Origin: Halomonas caseinilytica
GTDB lineage: Bacteria > Pseudomonadota > Gammaproteobacteria > Pseudomonadales > Halomonadaceae
DNA length: 64,000 nt
Assembly (NCBI RefSeq): GCF_001662305.1
Contig: NZ_BDEP01000030.1
Span: 1-64,000 of the forward strand
Reading direction: 5' to 3'
The position numbers and the translations under genes were made by a program. Below, in pieces: positions 1 to 7,547 of the stretch (position 1 is the stretch's first letter; each line of letters starts with the position of its first letter). The notes under the pieces were generated by a model that was given only the letters and a program-made list of their open reading frames with translations, made no database searches and was not told the origin of the DNA.

Positions 1-33
1 GGTGAGGTCGTTTTTCTGCCCTAGGGTGTTCAT
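1..33 (-). CDS. Start of an unidentified gene running off the left edge
   Basis: An ATG on the minus strand (33 down to 31) opens a frame of 11 codons to the window edge (MNTLGQKNDLT...). A purine-rich GCAGGAG lies about 8 nt upstream, a plausible ribosome binding site. A perfect 11-bp inverted repeat lies just upstream (52-90). Too little protein is visible to name a family. It would belong to the island whose integrase is at 249-1520. Confidence 0.3.
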   Translation of the reverse strand, partial: MNTLGQKNDLT

Positions 34-51
34 CTGCAGGCTCCTGCCGGA

Positions 52-90
52 TTCAGGAGACTGTCGTCGAAGACCCGAAAGTCTCCTGAA
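52..90. promoter_or_regulatory. Perfect 11-bp inverted repeat, possible operator or element end
   Basis: TTCAGGAGACT (52-62) is repeated as its exact reverse complement (80-90) around a 17-nt spacer, 19 bp upstream of the partial minus-strand start at 33. A second smaller repeat, CTCAGT/ACTGAG, follows at 91-107. This could be a repressor operator or the terminal repeats of a small mobile element. There is no T-run, so an intrinsic terminator is unlikely. The rest of 91-248 shows no gene. Confidence 0.4.
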
Positions 91-248
91 CTCAGTATAA
101 CACTGAGCACATGGGACATATATGGGGCAAACCGGACGCCATTCCATGCCATTTGGTGCTGGTGCGGTTACCCGGAAGGCCCGGCATAGAACTGTCAACG
201 GCGGGGTATTCGCCGTGACGTCACTGGATGAACCTACATATTAGGCCA

Positions 249-1520
249 TCATCGGGGTGTGCTACCCCCCCCCCCCCCCTCGTCGTCGCCTTTCTCGACC
301 CGCTTCTTGCATGCGGCCTTATCCTCGTCAGTGATGCTGCGCTCCAGTGCATCTAGGTAGTCGCAGTACCACTGCATCATCTCCTTGCGGTGTCGCAGGT
401 ACTCCGCCTGGTTGTAGATCCCCTCCAGCCCCTTCTTCGTGTGGGCCAGCATGGCCTCGGTCCAATCCGCTGGCCAGCCATGCTCGGATAACAGAGTCTT
501 GGCCGTGTGACGGGAGCCGTGCCCGGTCATCCGGCCCTTGTAGCCCATCCGTGAGAAGCAGGTGTTGATGGCCATGTCGGAGATCACCGGCGTTTTCTCG
601 CCCTCTCCAGGGAATAAGTACCGCGACCGGCCGGTCAGCGGCCGCAGGGCTTCGATCGTTTCCTGCACCTGGCGCGTAAGCGGCACGACGTGGTCACGTC
701 GCATCTTCATCTTCTCGGCAGGCACACGCCAGAGGTCTCCGTCCAGTTCATCCCATTCGGCCCATCGGACCATCCCGGGCCTCGATGCGGTGCGCACCAC
801 CATCCAGGCAGCCGCTTTCACGATCGTCTTGCTGGGGGAGGCGCGGAGAGCGCGAAGGAACTCCGGTAGTTCGGGCTCGAGGAGATGAGGGTAGCGGTTT
901 TCCTTCGGGGGCTGGGCGGCAATGTCCGCCAGATTGGAGGCCGGGTTGTTCTCGGTGTGGCCCAGGGCAATAGCCCGACCGAAGATCTGGTTCAGCCAGG
1001 TGCGCGACTTCTCAGCCGTGTTGAAAGCTCCACGTCCCTCGATGCTTTCTTGCACCTGGGCACAGTCACGTCGTGTGATTCGGTTGATGGCGGTGTTTCC
1101 CAAGGCGGGTAGGGCGTCATTGTCCAGCCAGTAGCGAATGCTCTTGAGCGTCTTCTCTGCTCGACCTCTGTCGACCTTGTCCTGGTACCAGGTTTCGGCG
1201 GCCTCACGGAAAGGGTGCTCGATTATTCCCTGACGGTGTTCAACAGGATCGATGCCTGCGGCCACCAGTTCGGCAGTCTGCTGAGCATCTTGCCGGGCCC
1301 GCTTGGCAGAGGTGTCCGGATAGCTGCCGACTCCCATCCAGGCCCAGCGCCCTGTGGCGGGTTTCTTGTAGCGGACCTCCCAACGTTTGCGGCCGGAGGG
1401 GGAGACGACGAAGTAGAGGCGATCCACGCCGTAGCTCTCGCGATACTCCTTTGCCTCGGGCTCGAGCGTGGATAGCACGGTGTCCGCCAAGGGGCGACGT
1501 TTGATGTTTTCGCGCTTCAT
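249..1520 (-). CDS. P4-type tyrosine recombinase (island integrase)
   Basis: This is a site-specific integrase of the P4/CP4-57 family, which inserts and excises genomic islands at tRNA genes. The N-terminal part (LYFVVSPSGRKRWEVRYKK, GSYPDTSAKRARQDA) is the DUF4102 arm-binding domain. The catalytic part shows the first Arg in RTASRPGMVRWAEW, the beta-hairpin KMKMRRDHVVPLT, the HGSRHTAKTLL box with His and Arg, the LAHTKK box and the terminal Tyr in GIYNQAEYLRHR. The frame stays open upstream into tRNA-Gly. I start at ATG 1520 (423 aa), where the family similarity begins and which gives the usual length, although no strong ribosome binding site is visible. The C-terminus runs through a 15-C homopolymer and ends in a glycine tract, so its end may vary or be an assembly artefact. 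Position next to the tRNA 3' end puts the island to the left. Confidence 0.9.
   Translation of the reverse strand: MKRENIKRRPLADTVLSTLEPEAKEYRESYGVDRLYFVVSPSGRKRWEVRYKKPATGRWAWMGVGSYPDTSAKRARQDAQQTAELVAAGIDPVEHRQGIIEHPFREAAETWYQDKVDRGRAEKTLKSIRYWLDNDALPALGNTAINRITRRDCAQVQESIEGRGAFNTAEKSRTWLNQIFGRAIALGHTENNPASNLADIAAQPPKENRYPHLLEPELPEFLRALRASPSKTIVKAAAWMVVRTASRPGMVRWAEWDELDGDLWRVPAEKMKMRRDHVVPLTRQVQETIEALRPLTGRSRYLFPGEGEKTPVISDMAINTCFSRMGYKGRMTGHGSRHTAKTLLSEHGWPADWTEAMLAHTKKGLEGIYNQAEYLRHRKEMMQWYCDYLDALERSITDEDKAACKKRVEKGDDEGGGGGSTPR
265..279. repeat. Homopolymer of 15 C
   Basis: Fifteen consecutive C residues lie inside the 3' end of the integrase gene, coding for a run of glycines. Such tracts slip during replication and sequencing. 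A change of one or two bases would alter the last few residues only. Confidence 0.85.
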
Positions 1521-1533
1521 TTGGGACGGTCCA

Positions 1534-1570
1534 TGTATGGTGAAAATCCAGCCATACAATAGGCCATACA
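1534..1570. promoter_or_regulatory. Repeated CCATACA boxes upstream of integrase
   Basis: CCATACA occurs at 1552-1558 and 1564-1570 and in inverted form (TGTATGG) at 1534-1540, just upstream of the integrase start. P4-family integrases often bind short repeats near the attachment site and repress their own promoter. These boxes could be arm-type Int sites or sites for an excisionase. This is inference from spacing and repetition only. Confidence 0.35.
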
Positions 1571-1685
1571 CGGCATGCTGTGCTATGCCCGGTAATGTCT
1601 GGACGGCTCTGGACCAAAAAGTGCTGTGGAATCGGGAGGTTGTGGGGTAGTGAGGGGTGTGTCTGGACATGATAGGATGAGGCGT

Positions 1686-1759
1686 TGGAGCGGGTGAAGG
1701 GAATCGAACCCTCGTCTTAAGCTTGGGAAGCTTCTGCTCTACCATTGAGCTACACCCGC
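1686..1759 (-). tRNA. tRNA-Gly (anticodon CCC)
   Basis: A 74-nt cloverleaf with encoded CCA. The acceptor stem starts GCGGGTG and closes with CACCCGC plus T discriminator. The D arm is GCTC-AATGGTA-GAGC, the anticodon loop TTCCCAA gives anticodon CCC, and the T arm is GAGGG-TTCGATT-CCCTT. The anticodon stem has one terminal mismatch. It closely resembles gammaproteobacterial glyU. Its 3' end adjoins the integrase region and is the likely attachment site of the island. Confidence 0.95.
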
Positions 1760-1769
1760 GAGGTTTCCC

Positions 1770-1797
1770 AGTATATCCAGAGGGTTAAGGATTACAA
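1770..1797 (-). promoter_or_regulatory. Sigma-70-like promoter of tRNA-Gly
   Basis: On the minus strand TTGTAA (1797-1792) is followed after 16 bp by TATACT (1775-1770), ten bases before the first base of mature tRNA-Gly. Spacing and hexamers fit a sigma-70 promoter. Confidence 0.55.
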
Positions 1798-1952
1798 CCC
1801 CGTTCGGCGAGTCTCCCTGGCGTGGGCTGGTGGCCAGGTGGGAGAAAAAAATCGCGAAAGCGGCGAACTTTTTTCGTCAGCGTTGTCTCACCAAGCACAG
1901 GCAACATCATCATCGCGATGGCAGTCGCTAGCAATGTTGTTCTGGCTTGCAT
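1785..1952 (-). CDS. Doubtful short secreted peptide
   Basis: A 55-codon frame starts at ATG 1952 with GGAAGGGA about 7 nt upstream. It begins MQARTTLLATAIAMMMLPVLG, which looks like a signal peptide, followed by a basic tail. The stop lies within the probable tRNA promoter, and no family is recognised. It may be an accidental frame. Confidence 0.2.
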   Translation of the reverse strand: MQARTTLLATAIAMMMLPVLGETTLTKKVRRFRDFFLPPGHQPTPGRLAERGCNP

Positions 1953-1964
1953 AATCGATCCCTT

Positions 1965-1992
1965 CCGCCCCGTCCCTGGGGCGGTTTTTTTT
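1965..1992 (+). terminator. Hairpin with T-run, plus-strand orientation
   Basis: CCGCCCC (1965-1971) pairs with GGGGCGG (1978-1984) and is followed by eight T. No plus-strand gene precedes it. It sits just beyond the 3' end of the minus-strand CBS gene, where it could insulate that gene from opposing transcription. Its reverse strand has A-run then hairpin without a T-run, so termination of the CBS transcript is less certain. Confidence 0.55.
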
Positions 1993-2008
1993 GGTTCGTC
2001 CATCGGGC

Positions 2009-2416
2009 TCAGCTGTGGCGCATGCGCAGGATCGCGTTGAGCACATCGCGACGGGTCACGATGCCGACCAGGCGGGCCTGTTCGGTGACCGGATAGATCT
2101 TGGGCTTGGCACCCAGCATTTCCTGAGCCAGGTCGATGATGCTCTTGTTGGGCGTGACGGACAGCACCTCGTGGCGCATCAGCTCCCTGACCAGAGGTGG
2201 CTCATCATTGAGGTAGGCGCTTTCCAGTACCTTGCCGAGGACATCCTGTTCGGAGATGAAGCCGATCAGGCGATCGTGCTCATCGACCACGGGCGCCCCG
2301 GGCAGGCGATGCAGTGACAATCCTTCGGCCAGGGTGGACACCGAGGTCTTGCCGGAGACCCGGTAGCAGTCGCGGGACATGATCTCGCGCACGATGGTTG
2401 GGGCCTTCTTGGGCAT
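2009..2416 (-). CDS. Tandem CBS-domain protein
   Basis: A 135-aa cytosolic protein made of two CBS domains: residues about 8-65 (IVREIMSRDCYRV... GAPVVDEHDRLIGFISEQDV) and 72-133 (VRELMRHEVLSVTPNKSI... IYPVTEQARLVGIVTRRDVL). CBS pairs bind adenine nucleotides and act as sensors or modulators. Stand-alone versions like this one have no defined partner from sequence alone. AAGGAG lies about 7 nt before ATG 2416. The gene stands alone, divergent from the Pmp3-like gene. The intergenic 2417-2653 shows no further feature that I can support. Confidence 0.85.
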   Translation of the reverse strand: MPKKAPTIVREIMSRDCYRVSGKTSVSTLAEGLSLHRLPGAPVVDEHDRLIGFISEQDVLGKVLESAYLNDEPPLVRELMRHEVLSVTPNKSIIDLAQEMLGAKPKIYPVTEQARLVGIVTRRDVLNAILRMRHS

Positions 2417-2653
2417 GGCGATTCTCCTTGTGCCGAATGGTGATGAGCCTCGCCCGGGCTGATATCCGATGGTCCGGCATGCACCGGAGCGTCGGGTGAT
2501 CCGGGTGCCCTTGGGGCTGCCTCGATTTCAGCATAGTCGACTGGCACGCGATGAGGCTCCCGAGGCAGGAACCCAGGTCGGGCCGGCCCACTCCAATATG
2601 GCACAATGCCGACATGAATCGTTCGTGATGCCGATCACTGTTGGAGATGCCCC

Positions 2654-3211
2654 ATGGATGCCCGCGAATACCTGGCCCGCAAGGGGCTGGATGGAGAACG
2701 TGACAAGGAGCGCCCCAACACTCTGGAGGAAAAGGCCTGGTACCGTGCCCGTGAGGCCGGGGACCACCGTCCCAGAGCGGGGACGCCTCATGACTGGGAA
2801 GACTGGGAGCGCTATCACGAGACGCTGGCCGAAGGCGCCGACGCCCTGGAACAGAAGATCGACCATGAGGCGCATCAGCGGGCCCTGGAGCATGAGCGAC
2901 CGCAGGCGGGAGACGATGCGAGTGAAGGCGAGCGCCCGAGCCGTGGCGTGGAGCATTTCACGCCACCGTCCTCCGCGGCGGTTGGCGCCGCCGGGGATGC
3001 CGAGCCGCGGGGCGAGGCGAGCCGGCATGCGGACTCGACGTCGCGGCCCGAACCCTTTGCCGCCATTGTGACCCTGGCCGTGCTGATGCCGCCCCTGGCG
3101 ATGGCCCTGGCCGGTGCCGGCGTTCGTCGGGTTGTGGTGTCGTTGGTACTGATGCTGCTCGGTTGGTTGCCGGGGTCGCTCTACGCGGTTGTCTGGCTCC
3201 TGCGGCGTTGA
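2654..3211 (+). CDS. Pmp3/YqaE-like membrane protein with long charged N-terminal region
   Basis: 185 aa. The first ~135 residues are hydrophilic and strongly charged (DAREYLARKGLDGERDKER..., rich in E, R and H) with a short helical core. The last ~50 residues contain two hydrophobic helices, with LAVLMPPLAMAL in the first and LMLLGWLPGSLYAVVWLL in the second, matching the Pmp3/YqaE (UPF0057) signature P-P-L...LGW-PG. Stand-alone Pmp3 proteins are about 50-60 aa and are tied to membrane potential or salt stress in yeast and plants, so the N-terminal extension is unusual. TTGGAG precedes the ATG. Function in this bacterium is unknown. Confidence 0.75.
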   Translation: MDAREYLARKGLDGERDKERPNTLEEKAWYRAREAGDHRPRAGTPHDWEDWERYHETLAEGADALEQKIDHEAHQRALEHERPQAGDDASEGERPSRGVEHFTPPSSAAVGAAGDAEPRGEASRHADSTSRPEPFAAIVTLAVLMPPLAMALAGAGVRRVVVSLVLMLLGWLPGSLYAVVWLLRR

Positions 3212-3337
3212 GGGCTCGTCCTCGACCTCTCGTTCGTGATATCGACGAGTACCGACCGACAGGGCGGAACCCGCTTGGCAGCGGGCAGGACGCGCGTATA
3301 ATCATCGTCAACCCTTGATGTAAGCAGGAGTTGACCG

Positions 3338-4204
3338 TTGGGCTATCTCGTTGGCGTCACCATTCTGTGGGCCTTCTCGTTCTCGTTGATTGGTGTTTAC
3401 CTGGCCGGGCAGGTGGACAGCTACTTTGCGGTGATGATCCGCATCGTACTGGCGGCCTTGGTCTTCTTGCCAGTGCTGCGTCCGCGCCTGCTGCAGGGGC
3501 GGCAGCGGTTGGCGCTGATGGCTCTGGGGGCGGTGCAGCTCGGTGTGATGTACATCTTCTTCTACCAGTCCTTTCTGTTGCTGTCGGTTCCCGAAGTGCT
3601 GCTGTTCACTGTCCTCACGCCGCTCTACATTGCGCTGCTGGACGATGCCCTGTTCCGGCGCTTCACGCCCTTCCATCTACTGACCGCGGCCTTGGCGGTG
3701 CTGGGGGCCGCGGTGATCCGCTACAAGGGGCTCACCGACGATTACTGGCTGGGATTCCTGGTCGTGCAGGGTGCCAACCTCTGTTTCGCTCTCGGCCAAG
3801 TTGGGTATCGCCGACTGTCGGCGGGCCTGCCCGATGCTCTGCCTAGGCTATCGGTATTCGGCTGGTTCTACCTGGGCGCCGTGGCCGTGGCGGTGCCGGC
3901 CTTCCTGGTGTTGGGTGATACGACGGCATTACCGACCACGGGCCTGCAGTGGGGCGTGCTGGCCTGGCTGGGCCTGGTGGCCTCCGGGGTGGGGTATTTT
4001 CTCTGGAACCTTGGGGCCGTGCGGGTCGATGCCGGCGCGCTGGCGATCATGAACAATGCCCTGGTGCCGGCTGGCTTGCTGGTCAACCTGCTGATCTGGA
4101 ACCGCGACGCCGATCTGGCGCGTCTGATACTGGGCGGCGCGATCATCATCGCCTCCCTGGCACTCAATGATTGGTGGCAAAAGCGGGCACCGCGAGCTGC
4201 CTGA
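3338..4204 (+). CDS. EamA/DMT-family transporter
   Basis: 288 aa with about ten hydrophobic segments in two EamA halves, the drug/metabolite transporter fold of the inner membrane. It resembles the carboxylate/amino acid/amine subgroup that includes YigM (biotin uptake in E. coli), but substrate cannot be read from sequence. The start is taken as TTG 3338, giving MGYLVGVTILWAFSFSLIG; GCAGGAG lies about 7 nt upstream and no ATG fits better. It is followed by nadK on the same strand after a 63-nt gap. Confidence 0.8.
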   Translation: MGYLVGVTILWAFSFSLIGVYLAGQVDSYFAVMIRIVLAALVFLPVLRPRLLQGRQRLALMALGAVQLGVMYIFFYQSFLLLSVPEVLLFTVLTPLYIALLDDALFRRFTPFHLLTAALAVLGAAVIRYKGLTDDYWLGFLVVQGANLCFALGQVGYRRLSAGLPDALPRLSVFGWFYLGAVAVAVPAFLVLGDTTALPTTGLQWGVLAWLGLVASGVGYFLWNLGAVRVDAGALAIMNNALVPAGLLVNLLIWNRDADLARLILGGAIIIASLALNDWWQKRAPRAA

Positions 4205-4267
4205 GGCGGTTTGCCCCCCATCGGCAGTGTCGCCATAATGGTTCGTCGCGAAGCGAGGGACCCGCGC

Positions 4268-5149
4268 ATGCAAGCCTTCAAGAACATCGGCCTGATCGGT
4301 CGGCTGGGCAGCGCCAAGGTGGTCGAGACCCTGAAGCGCCTGAGTCGCTTTCTCGACGCCGCCGGCTATCACGTCATCATCGAGGACCGCACCGCCACGG
4401 TACTGCTCGACCATGGCCACCCGGAGGCCAGCCGTCGCCTGCTCGGCGAGCTGTGCGACCTGGTGATCGTGGTCGGTGGCGACGGCAGCCTGCTGGGTGC
4501 CGCCCGTACCCTGTGCCATAGCGGTACCTTGGTGCTCGGCGTGAATCGCGGTCGCCTGGGATTTCTCACCGACATCTCGCCCGATGAGCTCGAGGCTCGC
4601 GTGGGCGAAGTGCTCGAGGGGCGCTTTGAGGTCGAGGAGCGTTTCCTGCTCGATGCCGAGCTCTATCGCGACGACACCCTGATGGGGAATGGCGACGCCC
4701 TCAACGAGGTGGTCCTGCACCCCGGCAAGGCCGTGCGCATGATCGAGTTCGAGCTGTTCATCGATGGGCAGTTCGTGCACAGCCAGCGCAGCGACGGCCT
4801 GATCATCGCCACGCCCACGGGGTCGACGGCCTACGCCTTGTCCGGTGGCGGCCCGATCATGCACCCCAAGCTGGATGTGATCACCCTGGTGCCGATGTTT
4901 CCCCATACCCTGTCGAGCCGGCCGATCGTCATCGACGCGGCCAGTGAGATCCGTATTCATATCGGCGAGACCAATCAGACCTATCCGCACATCAGTTGCG
5001 ATGGCCAGACGCGTGCCGTGGCCAAGCCCGACGATGTGCTGGTGATCCGGCGCAAGCCGCAACGGGTCCAGCTGGTGCATCCGCTGGGGCATAATTTCTA
5101 TGAAGTCCTGCGCAGCAAGCTGGGCTGGAGCAATCGCCTGGGAGACTGA
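4268..5149 (+). CDS. nadK: NAD kinase
   Basis: 293 aa. It phosphorylates NAD to NADP with ATP or polyphosphate in the cytosol. The nucleotide-binding GGDG motif is at residues 70-73 (VVGGDGSLLGAAR), followed by GVNRGRLGFLTD, the NE pair in ALNEVVLH, and the glycine-rich SDGLIIATPTGSTAYALSGGGP motif. Length matches the family. The frame is open upstream to 4211, but ATG 4268 (MQAFKNIGLIGR) matches known N-termini. The GTG of the metallophosphatase gene follows its stop by one base. Confidence 0.96.
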   Translation: MQAFKNIGLIGRLGSAKVVETLKRLSRFLDAAGYHVIIEDRTATVLLDHGHPEASRRLLGELCDLVIVVGGDGSLLGAARTLCHSGTLVLGVNRGRLGFLTDISPDELEARVGEVLEGRFEVEERFLLDAELYRDDTLMGNGDALNEVVLHPGKAVRMIEFELFIDGQFVHSQRSDGLIIATPTGSTAYALSGGGPIMHPKLDVITLVPMFPHTLSSRPIVIDAASEIRIHIGETNQTYPHISCDGQTRAVAKPDDVLVIRRKPQRVQLVHPLGHNFYEVLRSKLGWSNRLGD

Positions 5150-5150
5150 G

Positions 5151-6155
5151 GTGAGCGAACGAGGCACCCCCGAGGGCTACGACCTGATCGGTGACGTGCA
5201 TGGATGCGGCGCCACCCTGGCCGTGCTGCTCGAGCGGCTTGGCTATCACCAGCAGGACGGTGTTTACCGTCATCCGCGTCGCAGGGTGATCTTCCTCGGG
5301 GATCTCATCGACCGGGGGCCACGTATCCGTCTGGCGGTCTCCATCGCGCGGCGCATGGTCGAGGCGGGCGAGGCGTCGATCGTGCTCGGCAACCATGAAG
5401 TCAACGCGCTCGCCTATTGCCATCGGGCGCCTGCGGAAGCGGGGCGGACCTGGCTTCGCGAGCATACGCCGCGCCACAATCGCATCGTCAGGGAAACCTT
5501 GGCGCAGTACCGCGATCATCCCCAAGAGTGGCAGCAGACGCTCGAATGGTTCCTGACGATCCCTTTGTGTCTGGAGTTCGACGGGCTGAGGGTAGTGCAT
5601 GCTTGCTGGGATCAGGCGTTGATCGACGAGTTGCGCCGTCAGCGTCCCGATGCCCGCATCGATCTGGATTTCCTCGCCGAGGCCGAGCGTTCCGGCACGC
5701 GTGCATCCCGCATTCTCGATCGCCTGACCCGGGGGAGCCACCTCTCCCTGCCGGAAGGCATGCATATTCGTTCCGGGGACGGCTTCACCCGGCGCAGCTT
5801 TCGCGCTCACTTCTGGGCCAGGCAACCACGTACCTGGGGGGATGTGGTCTTTCAGCCGGACAGCCTGCCGGATGACCTGGAGTCCCGTGAGCTGAGCGAT
5901 GAGGAGCGCTCGCGGCTGAGCTATTACGGCCCGGACCAGCCCCCCCTGTTCATCGGCCATTACTGGTGCGAGGGCATCCCGGCGCTGCCGGCTCCCAACA
6001 TCGCCTGCCTGGACTACAGCGCCGTCAAGTTCGGCCGCCTGGTGGCCTACCGCTGGAGTGGCGAGACGAGCCTCGATGCCGATCATTTCGTGTGGGTCGA
6101 CGTTCCCCAGGAAGAGCGGGCCCGGGTGACGCCCCAGGAGATCGATTTCGATTGA
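5151..6155 (+). CDS. PPP-type metallophosphatase
   Basis: 334 aa. The calcineurin-like motifs are present: GDVHG (residues about 14-18), GDLIDRGP (~57-64), GNHEVNAL (~82-89), with later histidines (VVHACWD, IGHYW) that complete the binuclear metal site. This is the phosphoprotein-phosphatase/Ap4A-hydrolase branch (ApaH, PrpA/B, PrpE relatives). Substrate is unclear: protein phosphate, dinucleoside polyphosphate or another phosphoester. GTG 5151 overlaps a GAG-GTG context right after the nadK stop, so the two genes are probably co-transcribed. The terminator at 6249 closes the unit. Confidence 0.85.
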   Translation: MSERGTPEGYDLIGDVHGCGATLAVLLERLGYHQQDGVYRHPRRRVIFLGDLIDRGPRIRLAVSIARRMVEAGEASIVLGNHEVNALAYCHRAPAEAGRTWLREHTPRHNRIVRETLAQYRDHPQEWQQTLEWFLTIPLCLEFDGLRVVHACWDQALIDELRRQRPDARIDLDFLAEAERSGTRASRILDRLTRGSHLSLPEGMHIRSGDGFTRRSFRAHFWARQPRTWGDVVFQPDSLPDDLESRELSDEERSRLSYYGPDQPPLFIGHYWCEGIPALPAPNIACLDYSAVKFGRLVAYRWSGETSLDADHFVWVDVPQEERARVTPQEIDFD

Positions 6156-6248
6156 TACAAACCGTTACACAAAAATGTGCCCCATGACTGAACTCGCATC
6201 CACATCGCCGATCAGAGTAAGTGTTCCCTTGAATGATCCCTTGCTCTT

Positions 6249-6282
6249 GTCCGGTGGTTCCCTCCACCGGACTTTTCTTTTT
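6249..6282 (+). terminator. Intrinsic terminator after nadK-phosphatase unit
   Basis: GTCCGGTGG (6249-6257) pairs perfectly with CCACCGGAC (6264-6272) around a 6-nt loop and is followed by TTTTCTTTTT. It ends the EamA-nadK-phosphatase transcript. Confidence 0.85.
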
Positions 6283-6332
6283 GCGCGTCTGTCGCGTGCC
6301 TGCAACACGGAATGTCCTGCCTCGGAGGCTGC

Positions 6333-7175
6333 ATGTATCGGGTAATCCTGTTGCCTCGCGATGCCGACCTGGATGAGTTGCGTCGGGCGCTCTGGGCCCA
6401 TCGCATCGGGCATCGCATCACCGAGGAAGACGACGGCCAGGTCCTGTGGCTGGTCGACCCTTCCCAGCAAGAGGCGCTGCGCGAGCTGCTCGCGCAATGG
6501 CAGCGCGGCGAGCCTTTGATGCCCGAAGGCAGGGCGGCGCGGCGTGGCGGTGGCGCCCAGTGGCTGGCGCCGCTGCGACGCGTCCCGGTCACTTCCCTGA
6601 CGCTGGGCCTGTGCTTGCTGGTGTTCGCCGCCACCTGGCTGCTCGGCGATCTGGTGATCGCCGCGATGACCATCGCGCCGGTGGGCATCGTCGACGGACA
6701 ACCCGTGCCTGGCAGCCTCGGGGAGGGGCTGGCCAGCGGCCAGGTATGGCGCCTTCTGTCACCGATCTTTTTGCACTTCGGCTGGATGCACCTGATCTTC
6801 AACATGCTCTGGCTGTGGTTTTTCGGCCGCCAGGTCGAGGCGCTCCATGGGGGGCGGCGCATGCTGACGCTGCTGCTGCTGTCGGGCATCGGCGGCAACC
6901 TGGCGCAGTATGCGACCGGCACGGTGCTGTTCGGCGGCATGTCCGGGGTCGATTTTGCGCTGCTGGGCTATGTCTGGCTGATGTCGCGGCGACGTCCCGG
7001 TAGCGGTTTCTTCGTGCCCCAGATGCTGGTGATCTTCATGCTGGCCTGGATGGTCTTCACCATGACCGATATCGCCACCCTGTTCGGTTTCGGCAATGTG
7101 GCCAACGAGGCACACCTCGGAGGGCTGGTCGTGGGGCTGGCGCTGGGCTGGTATCATTCGCGGCGGGCCAGGTAA
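6333..7175 (+). CDS. Rhomboid intramembrane serine protease, GlpG-like
   Basis: 280 aa. A soluble N-terminal domain (residues 1-90) precedes six or so membrane helices. The catalytic Ser is in GMSG (about residue 204, FGGMSGVDFALLGYVW) and the His in NEAHLGGLVVGLALG (about 260). The loop HFGWMHLIFNM carries the conserved H, H and N. Cytoplasmic N-domain plus six-helix core is the GlpG architecture; GlpG cleaves membrane proteins within the bilayer. I chose ATG 6333, preceded by CGGAGG, over ATG 6312, which has no good site. Confidence 0.9.
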   Translation: MYRVILLPRDADLDELRRALWAHRIGHRITEEDDGQVLWLVDPSQQEALRELLAQWQRGEPLMPEGRAARRGGGAQWLAPLRRVPVTSLTLGLCLLVFAATWLLGDLVIAAMTIAPVGIVDGQPVPGSLGEGLASGQVWRLLSPIFLHFGWMHLIFNMLWLWFFGRQVEALHGGRRMLTLLLLSGIGGNLAQYATGTVLFGGMSGVDFALLGYVWLMSRRRPGSGFFVPQMLVIFMLAWMVFTMTDIATLFGFGNVANEAHLGGLVVGLALGWYHSRRAR

Positions 7176-7262
7176 TGCTGCTTGCCGACTATGGCGAGCC
7201 TGGTGGCTCCGCGAGCCAGTGATTCTCCCCGCTCCGATCCATTTCTTCCGAGAGATTCCGCC

Positions 7263-7547
7263 ATGAGCGATATGACCTTCGAGCGCATGATCCAGCAGAT
7301 GACGCCGGCCATCTACGAGAGCCTCAAGCAGGCGGTGGCGCTGCGCAAATGGCCGGACGGTCGCTTTCTCACCTCCGAGCAGACCGAGCTATGCCTCGAG
7401 GCCGTGATGCGTTACGAGGTAGAGAACGGTGTTCCCGAGGAGCAGCGGGTCGGCTATCTCGAGCGTCGTACCTGTGGTGCCGACAGCGGTGGCGGAAACG
7501 TGTCCCCGGAGATGGCGGGCCTGGGTCAGGATGTCGGTCGTGACTGA
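7263..7547 (+). CDS. YeaC family (DUF1315) protein
   Basis: 94 aa. The conserved block MIQQMTPAIYESLKQAVALRKWPDGRFLTSEQTE and the downstream YEVENGVPEEQRVGYLER are typical of DUF1315 (E. coli YeaC), a small soluble family of unknown function. ATG 7263 fits the family N-terminus. The C-terminal ~25 residues are low-complexity. Its 3' end overlaps the DUF2797 gene by 17 nt, implying translational coupling; in other gammaproteobacteria these two families are often adjacent. Confidence 0.88.
   Translation: MSDMTFERMIQQMTPAIYESLKQAVALRKWPDGRFLTSEQTELCLEAVMRYEVENGVPEEQRVGYLERRTCGADSGGGNVSPEMAGLGQDVGRD

Noticed and set aside
1521-1745. N-terminal extension of the integrase frame reaching into tRNA-Gly
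   Set aside because: The extra residues are a translation of the tRNA and its flank; family similarity starts at 1520.
6190-6332. Short frame starting ATG near 6184, between metallophosphatase and rhomboid
   Set aside because: It would run through an intrinsic terminator and has no ribosome binding site.
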